DNA from: Streptomyces griseosporeus | Lineage (GTDB): Bacteria > Actinomycetota > Actinomycetes > Streptomycetales > Streptomycetaceae | NCBI RefSeq assembly: GCF_014656055.1 | Contig: NZ_BNBR01000002.1 | Coordinates: 437,164 to 501,163, forward strand | Length of the DNA: 64,000 nt | Direction of reading: 5' to 3' | Part shown: piece by piece, positions 1-7,506 of the stretch | Numbering within the stretch: the first letter of the stretch is position 1 | Layout of the letters: the number at the start of each line of letters is the position of its first letter | Translations under genes and position numbers: made by a program | Notes under the pieces: generated by a model | Told to the model about the DNA's origin: nothing | Databases searched by the model: none | What the model saw: the letters and a program-made list of their open reading frames with translations, nothing else

Positions 1-1212
1 GTGGGCGCGTCGCTCCGCCTCCCGTCGGTCACGTTCGGCGTGCCGCAGGTCCTCCCGCGCCTCGTCCAGCTGCTCCTGTGCCGTCCGGTGGGCCTCCTGG
101 GCCTGCCGCAGCTGCTCCTCTACCGCCGTCAACTGCCGCTCAGCGTCGTCCCGTTGCCGCTCGGCCTGGCCCTGGCGGTCCTGCGCCCGCCGCAGTGCCG
201 TATCGGCGTCCTGGTGGTCGGCGCGCCGGCCGTCCAGGCGTCGCTGGGCCTCCTCGGCCGCTGCGCGGGCCTGTTCGAGGCGTTCCTCCCGTTGGCGGCG
301 GCGCTCGGCCAGTTCGTCCTGGGGGCGGGAGCGGGCGGGGGGCGGGGTGGGCGGCGGTGACGGTGGGGACGGCTGCCGCGGGGTGCCTGCCTCGGCGGCC
401 GGGCCGGAGGGGAAGTCCGACGGCGAGGTCAGCACGCCTTCCAGGCGGCCGGTGGCCCACTGGTCGGCGGCCCGCGCGTCGGCGAGCACGGCCCGCAGGG
501 TGGACTCGACGTCCTGCCGCACCGAGTCCGACAGTCGCTGTCCGGCGTCGCGGGCGTGCTGTGCGGCCTGCCGGGTCAGGGCAGCGACGATCCGCCGCCG
601 CTGCTCGGACAGCTCGCCGATGGCGGTGGTGTCGAGGGAGCGGTAGGCCTCGCGCAGGGCGCGGCCGAGTTCCAGGAAGCGCCGGCACTCCTCCGGTTCG
701 GCGCGCAGCAGCAGGTTCGCGGTCCAGGCCGCGAGGGTCGGGCGGCGGGCGGCGCGGATCCGGCGGGCGTCGTCGGCCCGGCCGTCCGTCTTCGCGGCGA
801 GCGCCAGCTCCGTACGGCGGGTGACGAAGGCGGAGGGGGGCACGCCGTACAGCTCGTCGAGCGCCGCCTCGACCTGCGGCCGGCGTTCGTCGTCCCGCTC
901 GGCCTCGTCGGTGCCCTCGACCTGGCCGGCGTCCGCCGCGAGGCCCGCGTCCCGCGCGGCACGCTTGCCCGCCGCGCCGCTCCTTGCCGAGGACGCACGC
1001 CTGCCAGCCGTACCGGCGCCGGCCTTACCAGCGCCCCTCTTCGCGCCGTCGGCCTTACCAGCGCCCCTCTTCGCGCCGCCGGCCGCACCAGCACCCTTCT
1101 TCGCGGCGCCGGCCGCGCCGGCGCCTGTCCTCGCACCGCCGGCCGCACCAGCGCCCCTCTTCGCACCCCCGCGCGTACCCCTGCGCCCGCCCCCGCCGTC
1201 ACCCGCGCTCAG
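1..1212 (-). CDS. Coiled-coil protein with basic Ala/Lys/Gly-rich N-terminal tail, 3' end outside window
   Basis: The minus strand encodes a long Glu/Arg/Gln/Ala-rich protein. Its basic N-terminal part is built of AKRGAGKA-like decamers, followed by a helical region (ELYGVPPSAFVTRR, RRPTLAAWTANLLLR, RRFLELGRALREAYRSL) and then a heptad-rich coiled coil (DELAERRRQREERLEQAR and onward) that runs off the left edge. It resembles a conserved Streptomyces family of unknown function. The frame is open up to a stop at 1249-1251, but the only ATG/GTG in it is a GTG at 843. That GTG would cut off a region that still looks coding. I favour a CTG at 1212 because GGAGG lies nine bases upstream of it. The gene overlaps the end of the upstream small gene, so coupling is likely. 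Frame and coiled coil are seen directly; the start is inference. Confidence 0.6.
   Translation of the reverse strand, partial: MSAGDGGGGRRGTRGGAKRGAGAAGGARTGAGAAGAAKKGAGAAGGAKRGAGKADGAKRGAGKAGAGTAGRRASSARSGAAGKRAARDAGLAADAGQVEGTDEAERDDERRPQVEAALDELYGVPPSAFVTRRTELALAAKTDGRADDARRIRAARRPTLAAWTANLLLRAEPEECRRFLELGRALREAYRSLDTTAIGELSEQRRRIVAALTRQAAQHARDAGQRLSDSVRQDVESTLRAVLADARAADQWATGRLEGVLTSPSDFPSGPAAEAGTPRQPSPPSPPPTPPPARSRPQDELAERRRQREERLEQARAAAEEAQRRLDGRRADHQDADTALRRAQDRQGQAERQRDDAERQLTAVEEQLRQAQEAHRTAQEQLDEAREDLRHAERDRREAERRAH
1021..1170 (-). repeat. Five tandem 30-bp units encoding a basic decamer
   Basis: Five head-to-tail 30-bp units occur here; the plus-strand copies begin ggccttaccagcgcccctct or close variants (ggccgcaccagcaccctt). 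The period is ten codons, so copy-number change keeps the reading frame. On the minus strand each unit encodes a variant of G-A-K-R-G-A-G-K-A, the kind of low-complexity basic tail seen in histone-H1-like bacterial proteins. The units differ by several bases, so the array is not very recent. Confidence 0.8.
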
Positions 1213-1420
1213 GGCCCCACACCTCCGGTCCCCCTTCGTGCCACTCGATCAGGTCCGACTCGAGGACATCCAGTTCGTCCCAGCCCGTCAGGCCGGCGTT
1301 CTGCAGGAAGACGGTCAGGTCGTGCAGGCTGTAGGCGGTGCCGAGGATGCGGTCGTCGATGCGTACCCGGCGGCCGCCGGTCGGGGACGGCGGGGAGACG
1401 ATGACGCGGTGCTCGGGCAT
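1199..1420 (-). CDS. Conserved small protein of unknown function, 73 aa
   Basis: This 73-residue protein begins MPEHRVIVSPPSPTGGRRV and ends in an acidic stretch rich in Trp (GWDELDVLESDLIEWHEGG). The composition is ordinary for a folded soluble protein, unlike the shadow frames around it. The start is an ATG preceded by GAGG at a distance of about nine bases. Its last codons overlap the start region of the downstream coiled-coil gene, and the Shine-Dalgarno-like GGAGG of that gene lies within its own codons for Pro-Glu-Val. The two are probably co-transcribed. I recognise it only as a recurrent Streptomyces hypothetical and assign no function. Confidence 0.65.
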   Translation of the reverse strand: MPEHRVIVSPPSPTGGRRVRIDDRILGTAYSLHDLTVFLQNAGLTGWDELDVLESDLIEWHEGGPEVWGPERG

Positions 1421-1499
1421 GGCACCAGCCTCACCCGCGACGGCCCGCCCCGCATCCCGGCCCGCACGTCCCCGCCACCGCGGGCGCCGCGCGCCGGGG

Positions 1500-2645
1500 T
1501 CAGGACACAGTCGTCGCGTACGACCGCAGCAGGTCGAAGTTCTGCGCGTACGCGTCGTGCGGGGCGGCGCCCTCCAGCCGCAGCAGCGCCTCGTCGTTGT
1601 CCCGCAGCGAGGACATGTCCAGGTTGTGCGAACCGGTGAAGGTCCACTTGGTGTCCGGGTGGCCGGCGTAGTTGCCCTCGATGGTGAAGTACTTGGAGTG
1701 CACCAGGTAGCCGTCGGTGGTGTTGAGCTTCTTCAGCGACAGGTTGGCGTGGCCCTTGAGGATCGCCTCGTCGTTGCTGTTGGCGTAGACGATCTGGACC
1801 GAGCAGCCCTGGTCGGCGAGGCCGGCGAGGGCCTGCGCGACGGCGTCGCGGTGCAGGGCGAAGGCGGCGACGCGGACGATGGAGCGGTGGGTGGAGGTGC
1901 CGACGGTGGTGTTGCCGGTACAGGAGACGTTGTTGAGGACGTCCACCACGACGTCGCCGGTGGACTGCGGGAAGAAGTAGTACTTCTCCGTGCCGACCTT
2001 GGCGGTGGTGTAGTAGTTGCTCGTCCGGTTCTCGGCCGCCAGGTCGTTGAAGTAGTTCACGTAGGCGGTGTACAGGTCGGTGTTGCCGACGACCGTGTAC
2101 GCGTTGTTCCAGTACTTGTCGACGTTGACCGAGGTCTGGTTGGCCGACGTCTGGATCACCACGTCCTCGCCGACGCCCGTGGTGTCGCCGATGCGGGAGA
2201 AGGTGAAGAACTTGTTGTGGTTGATCGGGTTGGTGCCGCCCGTGGCGATGCACGCGCCGGCCGCGCCGCACACGTGCACCCACGACGTCGCCGACATGCT
2301 GGTGCCCAGCTCCGCCTTCAGGCTCGCCACGGCGGTGGAGTCGGCGTAGGCCGCGTCGAGCACCACGCGGACCTGGACGCCCCGCTGGTGGGCGCGGATC
2401 AGGGCGTCGGCGTAGTCCTGGTCCTTCAGGGCGTACAGGGAGGCGCGGATCAGCCGCCCGCTCACCGTGTTGTCGATCGCCTTGATGATGTGGTCCTTGA
2501 CGGCGTTCTGCTCCGCCGCCGTGCCCTTGGGGTTGTTGAACACGGCGCCCGTGACGACGGGCGCGTCGACGGCGTGCGAGGCGCCCGCGGTCGGCAGGAG
2601 GAGGGTGGTGGCCATCAGGGCGGTGACGAGCAGGCGCTTGCGCAC
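1500..2645 (-). CDS. Secreted phospholipase D-like protein
   Basis: The 381-residue protein has a Sec signal peptide (MRKRLLVTALMATTLLLPTA, cleavage near ASHA) and two PLD half-sites. The first is NHNKFFTF followed by QTSANQTS; the second is VHSKYFTIEG followed by FTGSHNLDMSS. His, Lys and the following Asn/Ser are present in each. Such pairs form the active site of PLD-superfamily phosphodiesterases. The protein is therefore probably an extracellular phosphodiesterase; the substrate (phospholipid, nucleic acid or other) cannot be read from sequence. It is transcribed divergently from the phytase gene. The shared intergenic region carries a PHO-box-like array, so a phosphate-scavenging role is a reasonable inference. 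Confidence 0.85.
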   Translation of the reverse strand: MRKRLLVTALMATTLLLPTAGASHAVDAPVVTGAVFNNPKGTAAEQNAVKDHIIKAIDNTVSGRLIRASLYALKDQDYADALIRAHQRGVQVRVVLDAAYADSTAVASLKAELGTSMSATSWVHVCGAAGACIATGGTNPINHNKFFTFSRIGDTTGVGEDVVIQTSANQTSVNVDKYWNNAYTVVGNTDLYTAYVNYFNDLAAENRTSNYYTTAKVGTEKYYFFPQSTGDVVVDVLNNVSCTGNTTVGTSTHRSIVRVAAFALHRDAVAQALAGLADQGCSVQIVYANSNDEAILKGHANLSLKKLNTTDGYLVHSKYFTIEGNYAGHPDTKWTFTGSHNLDMSSLRDNDEALLRLEGAAPHDAYAQNFDLLRSYATTVS

Positions 2646-2775
2646 GCGGGGCTCCCGGTGATCGTCGCTGGGTGAAGGACCAGATCAGACCACACTCCGT
2701 CACTTTCTCGCCATGCCCATGACCCAAAGGTGTCGAGCGTCCGCTTCCCGGCCAACCTCCTGGTGTTCCCGGCTC

Positions 2776-2830
2776 GTTCACCTAAGGATCACTTCGTCCC
2801 CGGCCCGCGCTCACACCAAGATCACACGAT
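2776..2830 (+). promoter_or_regulatory. PHO-box-like array of 11-nt repeats (PhoP site)
   Basis: Five contiguous 11-nt units can be laid out without gaps: gttcacctaag, gatcacttcgt, ccccggcccgc, gctcacaccaa, gatcacacgat. Units 1, 2, 4 and 5 keep the G-N-T-C-A-C core of the Streptomyces PhoP direct-repeat unit (consensus close to GTTCACC plus four bases); unit 3 is degenerate. The array ends 36 bases before the phytase start and lies in the divergent promoter region it shares with the PLD-like gene. The exact 11-nt phasing supports PhoP control; binding itself is inferred. Confidence 0.65.
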
Positions 2831-2866
2831 GCGTTGGTCATGCTCCCGACACGAAGGGGTTTCTCC

Positions 2867-4174
2867 GTGGCCACCCGCCGGATCTCCCGGACCGCCCTCG
2901 CTCCGCTCGCCCTCGCCACCGCGCTGACCGCTCTCGCCGCCCCGGCCGCGCCCCCGGCGCACGCCGCCACGGCGCTGCCCGGCGTCACCCCGCGGGCCGC
3001 GACGCCCGCCCTGTACGACGACGCGGCGGGCGGCGGCGCCGACGCCGACGACCCGGCGATCTGGCGCGACGCGGCCGACCCGGACCGCAGCCTGGTGATC
3101 GCCACGGCGAAGAAGGGCGGGCTGCGCGTCTACGACCTCGACGCGCGCGAGATCCAGTCGGTCCCGGCGCCCGCCGCGCCCCGCCCCGGCGACGCGCCCG
3201 GCCGCTTCAACAACGTCGACCTGGTCCCCGGCATGCGCCTGTCCGGCGGCCGCGCGGACCTCGCGGTGACCACCGACCGCGGCCGGGACCGGCTGCGGGT
3301 CTACCGCATCGACCGCGACCGGCCCGGCGGCCCGCTCACCGACGTCACCGACCCGGCCGCGCCCGCCGTCTTCTCCGCCTCCGAGGACGAGGTGAACGAG
3401 CAGCGCACCGCCTACGGCCTGGCCACCTGGACCGACCGCGCCACCGGGCGCTCCTACGCCCTGGCAAGCCGGCGCGAGCGCACCCGCCTCGCCCTGCTGG
3501 AGCTTCTCGCTCGCCCCGACGGCACCGTCGGCTACCGCACGGTGCGCACCCTGGACCTGCCCTCCGCGTTCCGGCTCCCGGACGGCACGTCCTGGTCGCC
3601 GTGTGCCGAGCCCGGGGAACTCCCGCAGGTCGAGGGCATGGTGGTGGACCCGGCCGACGGCACGCTGTACGCCGGCCAGGAGGACGTCGGCATCTGGCGG
3701 CTGCGCGCCGACCTCACCGGCACGCCGAAGCTGATCGACCGGGTGCGCGAGTACGGCGTCCCCGCGACCTACGACGAGGCGACCGAGGAGTGCGTGGCCG
3801 GGGCCGACCCGGGCTACGGCGGCAAGCACCTCACCGCCGACGTGGAGGGCCTGACGCTGGTCACCGAGGACGACGGCGACGGCCTGCTGCTCGCCTCCAG
3901 CCAGGGCGACGACACATTCGCCGCCTACGACCGCGAGGTCTCCGACGCCAACGAGTACGAGGGCGGCTTCCGGGTCGCCGCCGCCTTCGCCTCGCTCGAC
4001 GGCTCCGAGGAGTGCGACGGCGCCGCCGCGCTCGCCGAGCCGCTCGGCCGGCGCTGGCCGGACGGGCTGCTCGTCGTGCAGGACGGCCACGACAGCCCCG
4101 AGGACACCGGCCGCACGGCCACCGGCTTCAAGTTCGTCGACCTCGGGGACGTCACGGACGCCGTCGACGACTGA
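2867..4174 (+). CDS. Secreted beta-propeller phytase
   Basis: The mature protein resembles the beta-propeller (alkaline, calcium-dependent) phytase family, which removes phosphate from phytate outside the cell. Visible landmarks are [20 protein letters not shown] near the start, [41 protein letters not shown] and GTPKLIDR, the repeating acidic blades that bind calcium. The signal peptide runs from the GTG start to [10 protein letters not shown] chose GTG 2867 because aaggggt sits seven bases upstream; an upstream TTG at 2834 would add 11 residues without a ribosome binding site. The length of 435 aa suits a single-domain phytase. The PHO-box-like array immediately upstream fits induction under phosphate starvation. 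Confidence 0.88.
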   Translation: MATRRISRTALAPLALATALTALAAPAAPPAHAATALPGVTPRAATPALYDDAAGGGADADDPAIWRDAADPDRSLVIATAKKGGLRVYDLDAREIQSVPAPAAPRPGDAPGRFNNVDLVPGMRLSGGRADLAVTTDRGRDRLRVYRIDRDRPGGPLTDVTDPAAPAVFSASEDEVNEQRTAYGLATWTDRATGRSYALASRRERTRLALLELLARPDGTVGYRTVRTLDLPSAFRLPDGTSWSPCAEPGELPQVEGMVVDPADGTLYAGQEDVGIWRLRADLTGTPKLIDRVREYGVPATYDEATEECVAGADPGYGGKHLTADVEGLTLVTEDDGDGLLLASSQGDDTFAAYDREVSDANEYEGGFRVAAAFASLDGSEECDGAAALAEPLGRRWPDGLLVVQDGHDSPEDTGRTATGFKFVDLGDVTDAVDD

Positions 4175-4250
4175 CCCGCGCACCGACACGGACGACGCGG
4201 TCACGGGGGGTGTGTGCGACAGCGCGGGCGCGGGCTGGGAGGATGGGGGT

Positions 4251-4748
4251 ATGACGATCAAGACCTACTTCGACATCACCATCAACGGCGAGCCCGCCGG
4301 CCGCATCACCTTCAACCTCTTCGACGACGTCGTCCCGAAGACGGCCGAGAACTTCCGTGCCCTGTGCACGGGCGAGAAGGGCTTCGGCTACGAGGGGTCG
4401 AGCTTCCACCGCGTCATCCCCGCCTTCATGCTGCAGGGCGGCGACTTCACCCGGGGCAACGGCACCGGCGGCAAGAGCATCTACGGCGAGAAGTTCGCCG
4501 ACGAGAACTTCCAGCTCAAGCACGACCGGCCGGGCCTGCTGTCCATGGCCAACGCCGGTCCGAACACCAACGGCTCGCAGTTCTTCATCACGACGATCGT
4601 CACCGACTGGCTGGACGGCAAGCACGTCGTCTTCGGTGAGGTCGCCGACGAGGAGAGCATGCAGGTCGTGAAGAAGATCGAGGCCCTGGGCAGCCGCAGC
4701 GGCGCGACCTCGGCGAAGATCACCATCGCCTCCAGCGGTCAGCTCTGA
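4251..4748 (+). CDS. Cyclophilin-type peptidyl-prolyl cis-trans isomerase
   Basis: This 165-residue cytoplasmic cyclophilin catalyses cis-trans isomerisation of proline peptide bonds. The classic motifs are present: [34 protein letters not shown] (active-site Arg and the Gln of MLQGGD), [19 protein letters not shown] and [12 protein letters not shown] (binding Trp). It has no signal peptide. The start ATG has gggagg eight bases upstream; a GTG 39 bases earlier would add residues outside the family. It follows the phytase by 76 bases and ends before a strong hairpin, so it is probably monocistronic. Confidence 0.95.
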   Translation: MTIKTYFDITINGEPAGRITFNLFDDVVPKTAENFRALCTGEKGFGYEGSSFHRVIPAFMLQGGDFTRGNGTGGKSIYGEKFADENFQLKHDRPGLLSMANAGPNTNGSQFFITTIVTDWLDGKHVVFGEVADEESMQVVKKIEALGSRSGATSAKITIASSGQL

Positions 4749-4756
4749 CCCACGCA

Positions 4757-4803
4757 CCGGCCCGGCAGGACCCCGCCCACGGCGGAGTCGTGCCGGGCCG
4801 CGG
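4757..4803. terminator. Bidirectional hairpin terminator between cyclophilin and LysR genes
   Basis: The arms cggcccggca (4758-4767) and tgccgggccg (4791-4800) pair perfectly, and the inner arms 4768-4777 and 4781-4790 pair with two defects around a cac loop. The hairpin lies between convergent stop codons and can serve both genes. There is no U-tract, as is usual in Streptomyces. Confidence 0.75.
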
Positions 4804-4817
4804 CATGTCCGCGTCCG

Positions 4818-5753
4818 CTAGCGGGTCCCGTACGGCGGCAGCTGGGCCGGGCTCACCCGCTCCCCCAGCACCTCCACCATGAAGCGGATCAGCCACCGCT
4901 GCGCCGGGCTGCGCGAGGACGCGTGCCGGGCGTACAGGGCCACCTCGATCGGCTCCGTCTCGAACGGCAGCCGGACCAGGCGCAGCCGGTGGGAGGTGGT
5001 GAAGACCTCGCCGACGAACTCCGGCACGATGGCCATCAGGTCGGTCTGTTCCAGCAGGTAGGGCAGCATCGAGAAGCGGGTGGCGTCCACCACCACCCGG
5101 TCCAGCAGGCCGTGCGCGGCCAGCACCGCCCGCGGGGCGACATGGCCGCTCGGGCCGAAGACGGTGGTGTGGTGCTCGGCCGCCAGCTCCTCCATCGTCA
5201 CGCGGTCGCCCGTGACCCGTGGATGGTCGGCGGCCACCATCCCGACGTAGCGCTCCTGGAAGAGCGGGATCCGCTCGGTGCGGTGCGAGGTGAGCACCGG
5301 GGTGGCGACGAAGGCGTCCAGGTCGCCGCGGCGCAGCCGGCTCTCCGCGTCGTCCACGTCGAGTGGCCGGATGGTGAACGCGACCCCCGGCGCCCGCTCC
5401 CGGGCCGCCGCCAGCAGCCGCGGCAGCAGCGTCACCTCCCCCAGGTCGGACAGGGCGACGGTGAACCGGCCCGGCATGGTGACCGGGTCGAAGGCGTCGG
5501 CCTGGCGCACCGCGCCGTCGATGTCGGCCAGGGCCCGCTGGAGCGGCTCGTACAGGCGGCGGGCGCCCGCGGTGGGGGTCAGGCCGCGCCCGGTGCGGCG
5601 GAACAGCTCGTCGTCGAAGTGCCGGCGCAGCTTGGCGAGGCTGTAGCTGACCGTCGGCTGGGTGACGTGCAGCGTGTCGGCGGTCGCCGTGACGCTGCCG
5701 GTCTCGTAGAGCAGTACGAAGACCCGGGCGAGATTGAGGTCGAACGTCCGCAT
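4818..5753 (-). CDS. LysR-family regulator of the benzoylformate operon
   Basis: The protein starts MRTFDLNLARVFVLLYETGS, a standard LysR opening, followed by the winged HTH (ADTLHVTQPTVSYSLAKLRR) and a periplasmic-binding-like effector domain. I start it at ATG 5753 because family members begin at this MRxFDLN; ATG 5786 would add 11 residues, and neither has a clear Shine-Dalgarno. It is divergent from the benzoylformate decarboxylase gene with about 100 bases between. That is the usual arrangement for a LysR activator of an aromatic catabolic operon, with the ligand likely being the pathway substrate. The ligand is inferred from context only. Confidence 0.88.
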   Translation of the reverse strand: MRTFDLNLARVFVLLYETGSVTATADTLHVTQPTVSYSLAKLRRHFDDELFRRTGRGLTPTAGARRLYEPLQRALADIDGAVRQADAFDPVTMPGRFTVALSDLGEVTLLPRLLAAARERAPGVAFTIRPLDVDDAESRLRRGDLDAFVATPVLTSHRTERIPLFQERYVGMVAADHPRVTGDRVTMEELAAEHHTTVFGPSGHVAPRAVLAAHGLLDRVVVDATRFSMLPYLLEQTDLMAIVPEFVGEVFTTSHRLRLVRLPFETEPIEVALYARHASSRSPAQRWLIRFMVEVLGERVSPAQLPPYGTR

Positions 5754-5789
5754 ATCGAGGGACTCTATATCGGGGCGCGGAAACATCTA

Positions 5790-5819
5790 TTGGTGACCAT
5801 GTCGCGCGGTGCCTAGCGT
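5790..5819 (+). promoter_or_regulatory. Putative promoter of the benzoylformate operon
   Basis: A -35-like ttggtg (5790-5795) and a -10-like tagcgt (5814-5819) are separated by 18 bases, 36 bases before the mdlC start. The short divergent region shared with the LysR gene must also hold the regulator's binding site; I could not pick out a convincing T-N11-A box. Confidence 0.35.
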
Positions 5820-5855
5820 GTCCGGCATCACTTCGGCCTCCGGGAAGGAGCGTCC

Positions 5856-7436
5856 GTGCCGTCCGTGCGCCACGTCACCCACGAGTTCCTGGCTCGTCAG
5901 GGGCTCACCACCGTGTTCGGCAACCCCGGCTCCAACGAGCTTCCGTTTCTCTCCGGCCTGCCCGAGGGGTTCCGCTATGTGCTGGGCCTCCATGAGGGTG
6001 CCGTCGTCGGCATGGCCGACGGCTATGCACAGGCGACGGGCCGGCCGGTCCTGGTGAACCTGCACGCCGCCTCCGGCTCGGGCAACGCGATGGGCGCCCT
6101 GACGAACGCGGTCGCCTCGCGTACCCCGCTGGTGGTGCTGGCCGGGCAGCAGGTCCGCCCGGCCATCGGCCCGGAGGCCAACCTCGCGAATGTCGACGCC
6201 GCGGCCCTGATGAAGCCTCTGGTCGGCTGGGCCGCGGAGCCCGCCTGCGCGCAGGACGTCCCGCGTGCGCTGGCCCAGGCGGTGTTCGAGGCGCGGCTGC
6301 AGCGGCGGCCGACGTATCTGTCCGTGCCGTACGACGACTGGGACGCGGACGCGGGCCCCGACAGCGCGACGGTGCTCGACCGGCAGGTGCGGCGGGCCGC
6401 CACCCCGGACGGGGCGCAGGCCCGCGCCCTGGTGGAGCGGGTGACGGCCGCCCGCCGGCCGGGGCTGGTGCTGGGTGGCGACATGGACACGGACGAGCTG
6501 TTCGACGACGTGGTCCGGCTGGCCGAGCGGCTGGGCGGCCCGGTGTGGGCGGCGCCGTCGCTGTTCCGGCTGCCGTTCCCCAACCGGCACCCCCTCTTCC
6601 GTGGGGTGCTGCCCGCCGGGATCGCGCCCGTCGCCCAGGCCTTCGAGGGCCACGACCTGGTGCTGGTCCTCGGCGCGCCCGTGTTCCGCTACCACGAGTA
6701 CCTGCCCGGCCGGTATCTGCCGGAGGGCGCCCGGCTGCTCCAGGTCACCGAGGACGCCTCCGCCGCCGCGCGCGCCCCGATGGGCGAGGCGCTGGTCGCC
6801 GACCCCGGGGCCGTCGTCGAGCTGCTGCTCAAGGCGCTGGACCCGCCCGCCGACGCAGCGGAGCCCTACCGTCCGGCGCCCGCGCCGCACACCGGCGAGG
6901 GGCCGCGTCTGCACCCCGAGCAGGTCTTCGCCGCGCTGCGCGACACCCAGCCCGGGGACACGGCGTACGTCGTGGAGTCCACCTCGACCAACGCCGCGTG
7001 GTGGCGCCAGATGGACCTGCGCCGGCCGGGGTCGTACCACTTCCCGGCGGCGGGCGGGCTCGGCTTCGGCCTGCCGGGCGCGGTCGGTGTCGCGCTGGGC
7101 CGGCCGGACCGGCCGGTCGTCGGCGTGGTCGGCGACGGCTCCGCCAACTACGGCGTCACGGCGCTGTGGACGGCGGCGCGGCTGGAGCTGCCGCTGACGG
7201 TCGTGCTGCTGCGCAACGGCACCTACGGGGCACTGCGCTGGTTCAGCGATCTGCTGGGCGTGCCGGACGCGCCCGGACTGGACATCCCCGGCCTGGACTT
7301 CACCCGGATCGCCGAGGGCTACGGCGTCCCCGCGCGGCACGTCACCGGCGAGGAGGAGCTGCGCGCCGTACTCGCCGAACACCCGGCGGGGCCACGGCTG
7401 GTGCAGGTGGACACGACCGTCACCACACCCTCCTGA
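5856..7436 (+). CDS. mdlC: Benzoylformate decarboxylase (ThDP-dependent)
   Basis: The enzyme decarboxylates benzoylformate to benzaldehyde and CO2, in the mandelate branch of aromatic catabolism. The residues known from the Pseudomonas enzyme fall at nearly identical numbers: Ser26 in NPGSNELPF, Glu47 in GLHEG (activates ThDP), His70 in NLHAASGSGN and a second His near 280 in PVFRYHEY. The ThDP/Mg motif GDGS...N is present (VVGDGSANYGVTALWTAARL, then LLRNGTYGALRW). Length 526 aa is normal. The GTG start has ggaaggag five bases upstream. It is the first gene of an operon with benzaldehyde dehydrogenase and an aromatic acid transporter. No mandelate dehydrogenase or racemase is visible here, so the supply may be imported benzoylformate or a related 2-oxo acid. 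Confidence 0.93.
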   Translation: MPSVRHVTHEFLARQGLTTVFGNPGSNELPFLSGLPEGFRYVLGLHEGAVVGMADGYAQATGRPVLVNLHAASGSGNAMGALTNAVASRTPLVVLAGQQVRPAIGPEANLANVDAAALMKPLVGWAAEPACAQDVPRALAQAVFEARLQRRPTYLSVPYDDWDADAGPDSATVLDRQVRRAATPDGAQARALVERVTAARRPGLVLGGDMDTDELFDDVVRLAERLGGPVWAAPSLFRLPFPNRHPLFRGVLPAGIAPVAQAFEGHDLVLVLGAPVFRYHEYLPGRYLPEGARLLQVTEDASAAARAPMGEALVADPGAVVELLLKALDPPADAAEPYRPAPAPHTGEGPRLHPEQVFAALRDTQPGDTAYVVESTSTNAAWWRQMDLRRPGSYHFPAAGGLGFGLPGAVGVALGRPDRPVVGVVGDGSANYGVTALWTAARLELPLTVVLLRNGTYGALRWFSDLLGVPDAPGLDIPGLDFTRIAEGYGVPARHVTGEEELRAVLAEHPAGPRLVQVDTTVTTPS

Positions 7437-7506
7437 GCGGCTGCCCACAGCACGACTGCGCGACTTCGCACCTGTGCGACGACTCCCCGATCGAGAAAGG
7501 GAACCG

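Noticed and set aside
1..824. Plus-strand Leu/Arg-rich reading frames at the left edge
   Set aside because: The minus strand encodes a coherent coiled coil over the same bases; the plus frames are its mirror image.
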